Origin: Pseudomonas sp. PSB18
GTDB taxonomy: Bacteria > Pseudomonadota > Gammaproteobacteria > Pseudomonadales > Pseudomonadaceae
DNA: 64,000 bases
Direction of reading: 5' to 3'
NCBI RefSeq assembly: GCF_014596565.1
Contig: NZ_NOIN01000002.1
Location: forward strand, 496,001 to 560,000
Positions 26,633-36,234 of the stretch are shown here, piece by piece. The stretch's first letter is position 1. Each line of letters begins with the position of its first letter. A model generated the notes under the pieces. That model did not search any database and was not told where the DNA came from. It saw nothing but the letters and a program-made list of their open reading frames with translations. The position numbers and the translations under genes were made by a program.

Positions 26633-27973
26633 ATGGACCCTTCCCCTGGCTTGTCCCTCGTTACACTCTTCGCCGAATTCGGCATGATTCTTTTTGCTCT
26701 GATCCTGGTTCTGCTCAACGGCTTTTTCGTTGCGGCCGAATTCGCCATGGTCAAGCTGCGCTCGACCCGAGTCGAAGCCATTGCCGACCAGAACGGCTGG
26801 CGCGGCCACATCCTGCGCACCGTCCACAGTCAGCTCGATGCCTACCTGTCCGCCTGCCAGCTGGGTATCACCCTCGCCTCCCTGGGCCTGGGCTGGGTGG
26901 GCGAGCCGGCGTTCGCCCATATCCTCGAACCGTTGCTGGACCTGGTGGGCGTCCAGTCGCCGGAGTTGATCAAGGGCATTTCGTTCTTCACCGCGTTCTT
27001 CATCATTTCGTACCTGCACATCGTGGTCGGTGAGCTGGCGCCCAAATCCTGGGCGATCCGCAAGCCCGAGCTGCTGTCGCTGTGGACCGCCGTGCCGCTG
27101 TACCTGTTCTACTGGGCCATGTACCCGGCGATCTACCTGCTCAATGCCAGCGCCAACGCCATCCTGCGCATCGCCGGCCAAGGCGAGCCCGGGCCGCATC
27201 ACGAGCACCATTACAGCCGTGAAGAACTGAAGCTGATCCTGCACTCCAGTCGCGGTCAGGACCCGAGCGACCAAGGCATGCGGGTCCTCGCGTCGGCCGT
27301 GGAGATGGGCGAGCTGGAAGTGGTGGACTGGGCCAACTCCCGGGAAGACCTGGTGACGCTGGAGTTCAACGCGCCGCTCAAGGAAATCCTGGCGCTGTTC
27401 CGGCGCCACAAGTTCAGCCGTTATCCGGTGTACGACAGCGAGCGCCAGGAGTTCGTCGGCTTGCTGCACATCAAGGACCTGCTGCTGGAACTGGCGGCCC
27501 TGGACCACATTCCCGAGTCGTTCAACCTGGCCGAACTGACCCGTCCCCTGGAGCGTGTGTCGCGGCACATGCCGTTGTCGCAATTGCTGGAGCAGTTCCG
27601 CAAGGGCGGCTCGCACTTCGCCGTGGTCGAAGAGGCCGACGGCAACATCATCGGCTACCTGACCATGGAAGACGTGCTGGAAGTGCTGGTGGGCGATATC
27701 CAGGACGAACACCGCAAGGCCGAGCGCGGCATCCTGGCGTACCAGCCGGGCAAGCTGCTGGTACGCGGTGACACGCCTTTGTTCAAGGTCGAGCGCCTGC
27801 TGGGGATCGACCTGGACCATATCGAAGCCGAGACCCTGGCCGGGCTGGTCTACGAAACCCTCAAGCGGGTGCCGGAAGAGGAAGAAGTGCTGGAAGTCGA
27901 AGGTCTGCGGATCATCATCAAGAAGATGAAAGGACCGAAGATCATTCTGGCGAAGGTGTTGATGCTCGATTGA
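26633..27973 (+). CDS. CorC/HlyC-family membrane protein with DUF21 and CBS domains
   Basis: A 446-residue inner-membrane protein. A CNNM/DUF21 transmembrane domain covers about residues 10-200 (LILVLLNGFFVAAEFAMVKL), a CBS pair about 220-345 (KFSRYPVYDSERQEFVGLLH, GYLTMEDVLEVLVGDIQDEH), and a CorC_HlyC domain the C-terminal ~85 residues. Related proteins act in Mg2+/Co2+ efflux or sensing; the exact ion is not known from the sequence. The gene lies between phoR and an M23 peptidase gene, as in P. aeruginosa from memory. The hemolysin label given to such genes is historical. Confidence 0.92.
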   Translation: MDPSPGLSLVTLFAEFGMILFALILVLLNGFFVAAEFAMVKLRSTRVEAIADQNGWRGHILRTVHSQLDAYLSACQLGITLASLGLGWVGEPAFAHILEPLLDLVGVQSPELIKGISFFTAFFIISYLHIVVGELAPKSWAIRKPELLSLWTAVPLYLFYWAMYPAIYLLNASANAILRIAGQGEPGPHHEHHYSREELKLILHSSRGQDPSDQGMRVLASAVEMGELEVVDWANSREDLVTLEFNAPLKEILALFRRHKFSRYPVYDSERQEFVGLLHIKDLLLELAALDHIPESFNLAELTRPLERVSRHMPLSQLLEQFRKGGSHFAVVEEADGNIIGYLTMEDVLEVLVGDIQDEHRKAERGILAYQPGKLLVRGDTPLFKVERLLGIDLDHIEAETLAGLVYETLKRVPEEEEVLEVEGLRIIIKKMKGPKIILAKVLMLD

Positions 27974-27981
27974 GCATCGCC

Positions 27982-28131
27982 CTGTGGCGAGGGGGTTTAT
28001 CTGTGGCGAGGGGATTTATCCCCGTTGGGCTGCGCAGCAGCCCCATACAGCCCACTCGATCTGCCTGAAACACCGCGTTGCTGGTGTTCAGGGCTGCTTC
28101 GCAGCCCAGCGGGGATAAATCCCCTCGCCAC
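27982..28131. repeat. Large inverted repeat, GTGGCGAGGGGATTTATCCC family
   Basis: Arms of CTGTGGCGAGGGGATTTATC with GGGCTGCGCAGCAGCCC inside fold back on an inverted copy that ends at 28131. The first arm is partly doubled at 27982-28004. It lies between convergent genes and could act as a bidirectional terminator. Related copies occur at 23862-23885 and 50561-50690. Confidence 0.85.
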
Positions 28132-28157
28132 AAAAACTCCCTCGGCACACCTCCAAT

Positions 28158-29054
28158 CTATTGTTTGCCCACCGCAAAGTTGGGCAACTCCCCCACCGGC
28201 TGATCGAACTGGTAGGGAATCGACACCAGCCCCAATCCGGTATTGCGTTGCACCACGAAGTGCAGGTGCGGTCCGGAGCTGTTGCCGGTGTTGCCCGATA
28301 ACGCCAAGGGTGTGCCCACCGCCACCCGCTGCCCTTCCCGAACACTCACCGAACCTTTCTGCAGGTGCAGGTAGACGCCCATGGTGCCGTCATCGTGCAG
28401 CACCCGCACGAAGTTGCCCGAGGGGTCGTCGCCACGGCCGGTCTGTTCATTCTCGGTCTTGATCACCACGCCGCCCCGCGCCGCGATGATCGGCGTGCCT
28501 ACGGGCATGGCGATGTCCATGGCGTAGCGATTCTTCGGACCGTAGTGGCTGTACTGGCCGTTAGCGCCCTGGCTCAGCCGGAACGGCCCACCGCGCCATG
28601 GCAATGGGTAGCGATAGGCCTGTGCCGCGTCTGCCGGGTCGCCCAGGGAATATTCGAACCTGGGGGTGTACATCAACGGCTTTCCAGGCTGGATGGCCGT
28701 GAGCAGCGCCAGGCGCAGGTTGCTGCGCGCCGGCAAGACCCGACGAATCGGCCGGCTCGGCGCCCCGCTCACATTGTCCAACCCGGCGAAACTCAACTCG
28801 ATCTCAACCGGCGCGTACAGGTCATTGCGCACGAACACCGCGTCCGCGCCCTTCTGCTTCTTGATATCGAGAAATACCTGACGCTCCAGGTGTTCGACCA
28901 TGCGATCGCGAAACACGAACACCTGGGCGCCTCGGCTTGGGCGGTCGCTATAGGACACTACGCCGTTGGCGTCGGTGGATTTGTAGATCGTCATGGCCAT
29001 GGCCGACGTGGAGGCCAGGACAAGACCGCAAGCGAACAACAGGGGCGCGAGCAT
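28158..29054 (-). CDS. Exported M23-family peptidase
   Basis: A 298-residue protein with a signal peptide (MLAPLLFACGLVLASTSAMA), a short DUF4124-like N-terminal domain (IYKSTDANGVVSYSDRPSRG) and a C-terminal LytM/M23 domain. The domain has the zinc motifs HYGPKNRYAMDIAMP (the H-x(n)-D pair) and GPHLHFVV (HxH). Such enzymes cut peptidoglycan cross-bridges or activate amidases in the periplasm. The ATG at 29054 is preferred to an in-frame TTG at 29060 because it begins directly with the signal peptide. Both zinc motifs look intact, so catalysis is plausible. Confidence 0.92.
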   Translation of the reverse strand: MLAPLLFACGLVLASTSAMAMTIYKSTDANGVVSYSDRPSRGAQVFVFRDRMVEHLERQVFLDIKKQKGADAVFVRNDLYAPVEIELSFAGLDNVSGAPSRPIRRVLPARSNLRLALLTAIQPGKPLMYTPRFEYSLGDPADAAQAYRYPLPWRGGPFRLSQGANGQYSHYGPKNRYAMDIAMPVGTPIIAARGGVVIKTENEQTGRGDDPSGNFVRVLHDDGTMGVYLHLQKGSVSVREGQRVAVGTPLALSGNTGNSSGPHLHFVVQRNTGLGLVSIPYQFDQPVGELPNFAVGKQ

Positions 29055-29153
29055 GGGCAAAGGTTCTGTCGAGAATGGAGGCCTGCACAGCAGCCTAGCA
29101 GCTGGAATGGACCAGCGTAATCGACGGATGTTTCAGAATTGGATCAGTGAGGT

Positions 29154-29262
29154 GATCGTTCCCACGCTCCGCGTGGGAATGCAGCCTGGGACGCTCCGCG
29201 TCCTTCAAAACCGAACGCAGAGCGTCCGTGGAGGCATTCCCACGCGGAGCGTGGGAACGATC
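29154..29262. repeat. Intergenic inverted repeat, second GATCGTTCCCACGCTC copy
   Basis: Ends are inverted copies of GATCGTTCCCACGCTCCGCG; the inside carries the GGGACGCTCCGCGTCC core seen in the copy at 778-880. The two copies lie more than 28 kb apart beside unrelated genes. Confidence 0.85.
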
Positions 29263-29281
29263 TCTGAAAGGCGCTACCGGA

Positions 29282-30226
29282 TCAGGCGCCTGGTACGAAG
29301 TGCTTCTGCGCCGTGCCGCGGGCGATCAGGCGGGAGATGTAGTCGAGTTTCTGCGGGTCTTTGTCGACGAAGCGGAAGGTCAGCTGCAGCCACTCGCTGT
29401 CCGGCGTCTGTTCGTGGGCGACGATGGCGTGCAGGTAGCCGTTCAGACGCGCGGTCTCGGCGTTGTCGCCCTGCTCCATGTCCAGCACCGAACTCTCGAG
29501 CACTTGCGGCAGGGTATCGGAGCGTTTGACCAGCAGCAGCGCTTCCTTGAGGCTCAAGGCCTTGATCACGCATTGCTGGGTGCCGCTGGACAGGCGCAAC
29601 TGGCCCTGGCCGCGGTTGGCACCGGCAGAAGCGGACGCGACAGGAGCCTTGACCGGCGGGCTGTTGAGCAGGCCACGGGCCGGCGCGGCGGCAGCGGCTG
29701 GGGCGGCAGCGGCTGGCCTGGCGGGCGCCGGGGCCGCAGCCGCGACGACCGGAGCCGCCTTGCCACCCGTCAGGGCACTGAGGGAATCATTGCCGAACGC
29801 CGAATTCATCTTGGTCGGCGCGCTGTTCATCAGGGTGTCGAGCTTGCCGACCTTGTGCAGGGCCTGTTTGACCTTGGTCAGCAACTGTTCGTTGGTGAAG
29901 GGCTTGCTGACATAGCCGGAAACACCGGCCTGGATCGCCTGGACCACGTTTTCCTTGTCGCCACGGCTGGTGACCATGACGAACGGCATGCCCTTGAGGT
30001 TGTCCTGCTGGCGGCACCAGGTCAACAACTCCAGGCCAGACATTTCCGGCATTTCCCAATCGCACAGCACCAGGTCGAACGCCTCGCGGGCCAGCAGAGC
30101 CTGGGCCTTTCTGCCGTTCACCGCGTCTTCGATACGGATGCCCGGGAAGTAATTGCGCAGGCACTTCTTCACCAGGTCACGAATGAACGAAGCATCGTCC
30201 ACGACCAACACACTGACCTTACTCAT
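29282..30226 (-). CDS. Receiver-domain protein with Ala/Pro linker and PilZ-like C-terminus
   Basis: A 314-residue protein. The N-terminal receiver domain has Asp10-Asp11, a phosphorylation site at Asp56 (LVLCDWEMPEMSG) and the lysine in GYVSKPFTNEQL. A long low-complexity linker of alanine and proline (about residues 158-200) follows. The C-terminal ~100 residues resemble the distal part of a PilZ domain (WLQLTFRFVDKDPQ and RLIARG at the end), but the c-di-GMP-binding RxxxR box is not obvious, so ligand binding is doubtful. There is no DNA-binding domain. A homologue occupies the same place near phoU in P. aeruginosa, as I remember. It may link a phosphorelay to motility or surface behaviour; its partner kinase is not encoded here. 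Confidence 0.85.
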   Translation of the reverse strand: MSKVSVLVVDDASFIRDLVKKCLRNYFPGIRIEDAVNGRKAQALLAREAFDLVLCDWEMPEMSGLELLTWCRQQDNLKGMPFVMVTSRGDKENVVQAIQAGVSGYVSKPFTNEQLLTKVKQALHKVGKLDTLMNSAPTKMNSAFGNDSLSALTGGKAAPVVAAAAPAPARPAAAAPAAAAAPARGLLNSPPVKAPVASASAGANRGQGQLRLSSGTQQCVIKALSLKEALLLVKRSDTLPQVLESSVLDMEQGDNAETARLNGYLHAIVAHEQTPDSEWLQLTFRFVDKDPQKLDYISRLIARGTAQKHFVPGA

Positions 30227-30349
30227 CCAGATACACCTCTAAAAAATCCCGGCAAGCATACCGCTTTTACTGATGGCACATCGCCAAAAACCTTCAGTCA
30301 CGCCGGGACTTTTCGTTCACGGGGTGCTGCTGTCGATAAAAAAAATGGC

Positions 30350-30378
30350 AAAAAAAAAGCCCGACCAGAAGGCCGGGC
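30350..30378 (-). terminator. Intrinsic terminator of phoU/pst operon
   Basis: On the minus strand GCCCGGCC pairs with GGTCGGGC over a four-base loop and is followed by a run of nine T. It lies 17 bases after the phoU stop and ends the pst transcript. Confidence 0.9.
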
Positions 30379-30394
30379 GCTTTTCTTGGCAATC

Positions 30395-31156
30395 CTACTT
30401 ATCGTCAGTTTCGCCCGGAACATTAGGGGATTCGGACGGGGAGCCCTCAACTTCTTCCTTCATGCGCTTGAGTCCCATGTGCCGTACGTCGGTACCGCGC
30501 ACCAGGTAGATCACAAGTTCGGAGATGTTGCGCGCATGATCGCCGATACGCTCCAGGGAACGCAGCACCCAGATGATGCTCAGTACCCGGGAGATCGAGC
30601 GCGGGTCTTCCATCATGTAGGTCGCCAACTCACGCAGGGCGGTCTTGTATTCGCGGTCGATGATCTTGTCGTACTGGGCCACCGACAGCGCCAGGTCGGC
30701 GTCGAAACGGGCGAAGGCGTCCAAGGCATCGCGAACCATGTTGCGTACCTGGTCGCCGATATGACGAACTTCGACATAACCCCGCGGCGCCTCGCCCTCT
30801 TCGCACAACTGAATGGCGCGACGGGCGATCTTGGTGGCTTCGTCGCCGATCCGCTCGAGATCAATCACCGACTTGGAGATGCTGATGATCAACCGCAGGT
30901 CGGAAGCGGCCGGCTGGCGACGCGCCAGGATGCGCAGGCACTCTTCGTCGATGTTGCGTTCCATCTGGTTGATCTGGTCGTCGATCTCGCGCACTTGCTG
31001 GGCCAGGCCGGAGTCGGCCTCGATCAACGCGGTCACCGCGTCGTTGACCTGTTTTTCCACCAGGCCGCCCATGGCCAGCAGGTGGCTGCGCACCTCCTCC
31101 AGCTCGGCGTTGAACTGGGCGGAAATGTGGTGAGTAAGGCCTTCCTTCGAAATCAT
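30395..31156 (-). CDS. phoU: Phosphate system regulator PhoU
   Basis: A 253-residue helical protein built from two PhoU repeats with the ERIGDEATKIA motif (first half) and ERIGDHARNISE motif (second half), which bind metal. PhoU links the Pst transporter to PhoR and represses the Pho regulon when phosphate is plentiful. The ATG at 31156 yields MISKEGLTHHISAQFNAELE, the usual start; a frame extending to 31201 runs into the upstream repeat. It is the last gene of the pst operon, with a strong terminator behind it. Confidence 0.97.
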   Translation of the reverse strand: MISKEGLTHHISAQFNAELEEVRSHLLAMGGLVEKQVNDAVTALIEADSGLAQQVREIDDQINQMERNIDEECLRILARRQPAASDLRLIISISKSVIDLERIGDEATKIARRAIQLCEEGEAPRGYVEVRHIGDQVRNMVRDALDAFARFDADLALSVAQYDKIIDREYKTALRELATYMMEDPRSISRVLSIIWVLRSLERIGDHARNISELVIYLVRGTDVRHMGLKRMKEEVEGSPSESPNVPGETDDK

Positions 31157-31173
31157 GGGTTTGCTCCGCAAAA

Positions 31174-31266
31174 GCTGTGAGCTGCAAGCTTCAAGCTGCA
31201 AGCTGATTTGTGTCGTTACGCTGAACTGCTTTTACTTGCCGCTTGAAACTTGCGGCTCGCAGCTGC
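31174..31266. repeat. Inverted repeat, GCTGCAAGCTTCAAGCTGC family
   Basis: GAGCTGCAAGCTTCAAGCTG near 31179-31200 is matched by imperfect inverted copies (CCGCTTGAAACTTGCGGCTC) near 31239-31260. It fills nearly all of the space between pstB and phoU and may shape their relative mRNA levels. Confidence 0.7.
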
Positions 31267-31268
31267 CG

Positions 31269-32102
31269 CTAGCCGTAGCGGCCGGTGATGTAGTCTTCGG
31301 TCTGCTTCTTGGCCGGATTGGTAAACAAGGTATCGGTATCGCCGAATTCCACCAGCTTGCCCATGTACATGAAGGCTGTGTAGTCGGAAACCCGCGCCGC
31401 CTGCTGCATGTTGTGGGTCACGATGACGATGGTGAACTTGGACTTGAGCTCGTAGATCAACTCTTCGACCTTCAAGGTCGAGATCGGGTCCAGGGCCGAG
31501 CAGGGTTCGTCGAGGAGCAGCACTTCCGGTTCCACGGCGATAGTGCGGGCAATCACCAGGCGTTGCTGCTGACCACCGGACAGGCCCAGGGCCGAGTCAT
31601 GCAGGCGGTCCTTGACCTCATCCCACAGTGCCGCGCCCTTGAGCGCCCATTCCACGGCTTCATCGAGAATACGCTTCTTGTTGATGCCTTGAATGCGCAG
31701 GCCGTAGACCACGTTCTCGTAGATGGTCTTCGGGAACGGGTTGGGCTTCTGGAACACCATGCCCACGCGACGACGCAGCTCGGCAACGTCCTCGCCCTTG
31801 CGGTAGATGTTGTTGCCGTAGAGGTTGATTTCACCCTCGACGCGGCAGCCGTCCACCAGGTCGTTCATGCGGTTGAAGGTGCGCAGCAAGGTCGACTTGC
31901 CGCAGCCCGACGGACCGATGAACGCGGTCACGCGCTGTTTCGGGATGTTCAGGCTGACGTCGTACAGCGCCTGCTTCTGGCCGTAGAACAGGTTCAGGCC
32001 TGGCACTTCGATGGCGACGGTTTCTTCGGCCAGGTTCAGGCTCTGCTTGTTGCGACCCAGGGCCGACATGTTGATGCCGTGTGTATGTGCTTCGTGTTGC
32101 AT
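31269..32102 (-). CDS. pstB: Phosphate ABC transporter ATPase PstB
   Basis: A 277-residue ABC ATPase that drives high-affinity phosphate import through PstC and PstA. Walker [10 protein letters not shown] is near residue 64, the signature [13 protein letters not shown] near residue 173, Walker [14 protein letters not shown] near residue 193 and the switch histidine in IVTHNMQQA. It follows pstA in the operon after a 138-base gap that holds a REP pair. An internal Met at residue 12 could be an alternative start; the first ATG is used. Confidence 0.97.
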   Translation of the reverse strand: MQHEAHTHGINMSALGRNKQSLNLAEETVAIEVPGLNLFYGQKQALYDVSLNIPKQRVTAFIGPSGCGKSTLLRTFNRMNDLVDGCRVEGEINLYGNNIYRKGEDVAELRRRVGMVFQKPNPFPKTIYENVVYGLRIQGINKKRILDEAVEWALKGAALWDEVKDRLHDSALGLSGGQQQRLVIARTIAVEPEVLLLDEPCSALDPISTLKVEELIYELKSKFTIVIVTHNMQQAARVSDYTAFMYMGKLVEFGDTDTLFTNPAKKQTEDYITGRYG

Positions 32103-32138
32103 GGGAGGCTCCCTGTGCTAACAAATTCGGTTCGGTTG

Positions 32139-32225
32139 TGTGGGAGCGAGCCTGCTCGCGATCCAGGCGACTCGGTTTGGCTTTGCACCGAAGTGACGCC
32201 ATCGCGAGCAGGCTCGCTCCCACAG
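32139..32225. repeat. REP pair (long type) between pstA and pstB
   Basis: Inverted copies of TGTGGGAGCGAGCCTGCTCG face each other over about 40 bases. This lies within the pst operon, where it may protect the upstream message from 3' exonucleases. Confidence 0.88.
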
Positions 32226-32240
32226 AAAATCGGTGTGAAA

Positions 32241-33911
32241 TCAGCTATCCAGTGCTTTGTACTTCTCGCGCAGGTGGTTACGGATCCACACGGCCGACAG
32301 GTTCAACGTGGCGATCACCAGCACCAGCAGCAGTGCCGTGGCGTAGACCAGAGGGCGCGCCGCTTCTACGTTCGGGCTCTGGAAGCCCACGTCATAGATA
32401 TGGAAGCCCAGGTGCATGATCTTCTGGTCCAGGTGCACGTAGGGGTAGTTGCCGTCCAGGGGCAGCGACGGCGCCAGTTTCACCACACCCACCAGCATCA
32501 GCGGCGCCACTTCACCGGCGGCGCGGGCCACCGCGAGGATCATGCCGGTCATCATCGCCGGGCTTGCCATCGGCAGGACGATCTTCCACAGGGTCTCGGC
32601 CTTGGTCGCGCCAAGGGCCAGGGAGCCTTCACGCACGGTGCGCGGGATCCGCGCCAGACCTTCCTCGGTCGCCACGATCACCACCGGCACCGCCAGCAGG
32701 GCCAGGGTCAGGGAGGCCCAGAGCAGGCCCGGGGTGCCGAAGGTCGGCGCCGGCAGCGCTTCGGGGAAGAACAGACGGTCAACCGAGCCGCCCAGCACAT
32801 AGACGAAGAAGCCCAGGCCGAACACGCCGTAAACGATGGCCGGTACACCCGCCAGGTTGTTCACCGCAATCCGGATCAGGCGGGTCATCGGGCCCTGACG
32901 GGCATACTCACGCAAGTAAACCGCTGCCAGCACGCCGAACGGCGTCACGATCATCGCCATGATCAGGGTCATCATCACCGTGCCGAAAATCGCCGGGAAA
33001 ATCCCGCCTTCGGTGTTGGCTTCACGGGGATCGTCGCTGAGGAACTCCCAGACCTTGCTGAAATAGAAACCGAGTTTGGTGAAGGTGCCCATGCCGTTCG
33101 GCTGGTAAGCGTGCACCACTTTGCCGATGCCGATTTCCACTTCCTTGCCGTTGGCATCGCGGGCGGTCAGGCTATCGCGGTTGAACTGGGCGTGCAGGTC
33201 GGTCAGGCGCGCTTCAATCTCCTTGTAGCGCGCGTCGAGTTCGGCACGCTCGCTGGCCATGTCGGCTTGCGCGGCGGCGTCGAGCTTGCCTTCCAGTTCC
33301 AACTTGCGCCCGTGCAGGCGGATACGCTCCAGGCCGGCGTTGATCGCACCGATGTCGGATTTTTCCAGGGTCTTGAGTTCGGCGGCGAGCTGGTTGACCC
33401 GCGCAATGCGAGCCTGCAACTGCGGCCAGGCGGCCTCGCCCTCGGCGACGACCTTGCCTTCTTCCTTGACGTTGACCAGATAGCCGTAGAAATTGCCCCA
33501 CTCGCGGCGCTCGATGGCCATCAGCTCCGGCGGCGTGGTCTGATCGCTCAGCCAGTCGCCGACGATCCAGGTGAAATCGGTGCCATTCAGGTCCCGGTTG
33601 CCGACCTTGATCAGCTCCCGGGTCATGAACTCGGGGCCCTCGTCCGGCACCGGCAGGCCGGCGCTTTTCAGGCGCTCACGGGGCACTTCTTCCTTCTGCA
33701 CCACTTCGCCGACCACCAGGTGCGCGGGCATGCCCGGCACGTTGTAGTTGGCGTGGATCAGGTCCGCCGGCCAGAAGTGACCCAGGCCACGCACGGCAAT
33801 CACTGCCAGCAGCCCAATGGTCATGATGACCGCGATGGACACCGCGCCACCGCTGATCCAGACGCCGGGGGCGCCGCTCTTGAACCATCCTTTCAGGGAG
33901 TTCTGTTTCAC
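32241..33911 (-). CDS. pstA: Phosphate ABC transporter permease PstA
   Basis: A 556-residue permease, much longer than the ~296-residue E. coli protein. One membrane helix lies near residues 20-42, followed by a large periplasmic insert (about 45-290) with a coiled-coil stretch rich in Leu, Glu and Ala. The conventional permease core follows from about 300 (IFGTVMMTLIMAMIVTPFGV), with the EAA loop EGSLALGATKAETLWKIVLP that docks on PstB. Long PstA is usual in Pseudomonas. The start ATG at 33911 lies 15 bases after pstC. Confidence 0.95.
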   Translation of the reverse strand: MKQNSLKGWFKSGAPGVWISGGAVSIAVIMTIGLLAVIAVRGLGHFWPADLIHANYNVPGMPAHLVVGEVVQKEEVPRERLKSAGLPVPDEGPEFMTRELIKVGNRDLNGTDFTWIVGDWLSDQTTPPELMAIERREWGNFYGYLVNVKEEGKVVAEGEAAWPQLQARIARVNQLAAELKTLEKSDIGAINAGLERIRLHGRKLELEGKLDAAAQADMASERAELDARYKEIEARLTDLHAQFNRDSLTARDANGKEVEIGIGKVVHAYQPNGMGTFTKLGFYFSKVWEFLSDDPREANTEGGIFPAIFGTVMMTLIMAMIVTPFGVLAAVYLREYARQGPMTRLIRIAVNNLAGVPAIVYGVFGLGFFVYVLGGSVDRLFFPEALPAPTFGTPGLLWASLTLALLAVPVVIVATEEGLARIPRTVREGSLALGATKAETLWKIVLPMASPAMMTGMILAVARAAGEVAPLMLVGVVKLAPSLPLDGNYPYVHLDQKIMHLGFHIYDVGFQSPNVEAARPLVYATALLLVLVIATLNLSAVWIRNHLREKYKALDS

Positions 33912-33926
33912 AGACTTCTACCTTTC

Positions 33927-36212
33927 TTAAAGCGACGAATATTTCTTGCGCAGACGCTGACGGATCAGCTCGGCGAGGGTGTTCATGATGAAGGTGAACA
34001 ACAGCAACACCAGCGCCGACAGGAACAGCACGCGGTAATGGCTGCCGCCGACTTCCGATTCGGGCATTTCCACCGCCACGTTGGCCGCCAGGGTCCGCAG
34101 GCCTTCGAACAGGTTCATTTCCATGACCGGCGTGTTGCCGGTGGCCATCAAGACGATCATGGTTTCGCCCACCGCACGGCCCATGCCGATCATCAGTGCC
34201 GAGAAGATACCCGGGCTGGCGGTGAGGATCACCACGCGGGTCATGGTCTGCCAAGGCGTGGCGCCCAGGGCCAGGGAGCCCAGGGTCAGGCCGCGAGGCA
34301 CGCTGAACACGGCGTCTTCGGCGATGGAGTAAATGTTCGGGATCACCGCGAAGCCCATCGCCAGGCCTACCACCAGGGCGTTGCGCTGGTCGTAGGTGAT
34401 GCCCAGGTCATGGGAGATCCACATGCGCATGTCGCCGCCGAAGAACCAGGCTTCCATGTACGGACTCATGTACAACGACAGCCAGCCCACGAACAGGATC
34501 ACCGGGATCAGCAGCGCACTTTCCCAGCCGTCCGGCACTTTCAGGCGAACGGACTCCGGCAGGCGGCTGAAGACGAAACCGGCCACCAGGATGCCAATCG
34601 GCAACAGCATCAGCAGGCTGAAGATGCCCGGCAGGTGCCCTTCGACGTAGGGTGCCAGGAACAGGCCGGCGAAGAAGCCGAGGATCACCGTCGGCATGGC
34701 TTCCATCAATTCGATCACCGGCTTGACCTTGCGGCGCATGCCAGGGGCCATGAAGTACGCGGTGTAGATGGCGGCGGCCACCGCCAGCGGCGCAGCCAGT
34801 AACATGGCGTAGAACGCGGCTTTCAACGTACCGAAGGTCAGCGGCGAGAGACTCAGCTTGGGTTCGAAGTCGGTGTTGGCGGCGGTCGATTGCCAGACGT
34901 ATTTAGGCTCGTCGTAGTTCTCGTACCAGACTTTGCCCCACAACGCGCTCCAGGAAACTTCCGGGTGTGGGTTATCCAGCAACAGCGGTTTCAGCTTGCC
35001 GCCCTGCTCCACGATCAGCCGGTTGGCCCGGGGCGACATGCCGAACACGCCCTGCCCGTCGACCACCTGGTCCACCAGCAAGGTGCGGTGGGCGGTGCTG
35101 TGGAACACCCCCAGCTTGCCGGCGGCGTCGAGGGCGACGAAGCCTTTGCGACGCTCTTCGGCGGTAATCTCGACGATAGGCGCGGTGCCCATCTGGAAGG
35201 TGCGGATCTCTTTCAGGCGTTGCTCGCCGTCCACATCGCGGGCCATGAACCACTGGGACAGCCCGCCCTTGGAGTCGCCGACGATCAACGAAATCCCACC
35301 CACCAGTTGGGTCGCGGTGGTGACCTGGGCGTCGGCATTTTCCAGCAACTTGTAACGACCGTTGAGGCTCTTGTCCCGCAGGCTGAACACATCGGCCTGG
35401 GCCCGACCGTTGACCACGTACAGCCACTGCTGGCGCGGATCGACGAAGATGTTCTTTACCGGCTCGGTCATCTGCGGCAGATCGATACGCGTCTGCTCGC
35501 TGGTGACTTCACCGGTCATCATGTTTTCTTCGCTGGAGATCGACAGCACCTGCAATTGGGCGCCGCTGGAGCCAGCGATCAGCAGGGTCGAATCGGTGGC
35601 GTTGAGGCTGACATGCTCCAGCGGCGCGCCCTGCTCGTTCAAGGCGATAGGCGTTTCGCCGTAAGGGTATTCGACCGCCGGACTGATGGTCTTTTTGCCG
35701 TCCGGGTAGCTGACCTTATAGGTGTGACGGAATACCAGGGCCTGGCCATTGGACAGACCGATGGCTACCAACGGGCTGCCAGGCTGGTCTTCGCCAATGG
35801 ACGTCACGCTGGCACCGGCCGGCACCGGCAGGTCGACGCGTCGCAGCTCGGCACCGCTGTCGATGTCGTAGAACAACGCCTGGCCCTTGTCGGAAACCCG
35901 CATGGCGACCTGATTCTGTTCTTCGATGGCGATCATCAGCGGCTTGCCGGCGTCCTGCATCCAGGCCGGTGTAATGCTGTCTTTGGCCGTCAGGTCCGCG
36001 CCCTGGAACAGAGGCAACACCACGTAGGCCAGGAAAAAGAAGATCAGGGTGATGGCAGCCAGGACGGCAAGGCCACCGACCAGGACGTACCAGCGGGTCA
36101 GGCGGTCCTTCAGCGCACGGATACGGCGCTTGCGTTGCAGCTCAGGCGTATTGAAATCAATGCGCTTGGGAGGGGAAGTCGTAGTCATTGTGGAATTGGC
36201 CAGATCATTCAT
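33927..36212 (-). CDS. pstC: Phosphate ABC transporter permease PstC (long form)
   Basis: A 761-residue permease, more than twice the E. coli length. After a first membrane helix (about residues 45-68) comes a periplasmic insert of about 370 residues with a beta-propeller-like character (DSTLLIAGSSGAQLQVLSI, QWLYVVNGRAQADVFSL). The permease core follows from about residue 460 and includes the EAA loop TLGSLALGATPWQTMTRVV. The insert may sense or guide phosphate outside the membrane; this is inference. The ATG at 36212 has AGGG seven bases upstream; GTG 36218 and ATG 36188 are alternatives. A Pho box lies only 22 bases upstream of the chosen start. Confidence 0.95.
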   Translation of the reverse strand: MNDLANSTMTTTSPPKRIDFNTPELQRKRRIRALKDRLTRWYVLVGGLAVLAAITLIFFFLAYVVLPLFQGADLTAKDSITPAWMQDAGKPLMIAIEEQNQVAMRVSDKGQALFYDIDSGAELRRVDLPVPAGASVTSIGEDQPGSPLVAIGLSNGQALVFRHTYKVSYPDGKKTISPAVEYPYGETPIALNEQGAPLEHVSLNATDSTLLIAGSSGAQLQVLSISSEENMMTGEVTSEQTRIDLPQMTEPVKNIFVDPRQQWLYVVNGRAQADVFSLRDKSLNGRYKLLENADAQVTTATQLVGGISLIVGDSKGGLSQWFMARDVDGEQRLKEIRTFQMGTAPIVEITAEERRKGFVALDAAGKLGVFHSTAHRTLLVDQVVDGQGVFGMSPRANRLIVEQGGKLKPLLLDNPHPEVSWSALWGKVWYENYDEPKYVWQSTAANTDFEPKLSLSPLTFGTLKAAFYAMLLAAPLAVAAAIYTAYFMAPGMRRKVKPVIELMEAMPTVILGFFAGLFLAPYVEGHLPGIFSLLMLLPIGILVAGFVFSRLPESVRLKVPDGWESALLIPVILFVGWLSLYMSPYMEAWFFGGDMRMWISHDLGITYDQRNALVVGLAMGFAVIPNIYSIAEDAVFSVPRGLTLGSLALGATPWQTMTRVVILTASPGIFSALMIGMGRAVGETMIVLMATGNTPVMEMNLFEGLRTLAANVAVEMPESEVGGSHYRVLFLSALVLLLFTFIMNTLAELIRQRLRKKYSSL

Positions 36213-36234
36213 GCGCACACCCTAGCGATCCTGT

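Noticed and set aside
31155..34802. 1215-residue open frame on the + strand opposite phoU-pstBAC
   Set aside because: Antisense to four clear phosphate-transport genes; composition is rich in His, Gln and Arg, as expected from a shadow frame.
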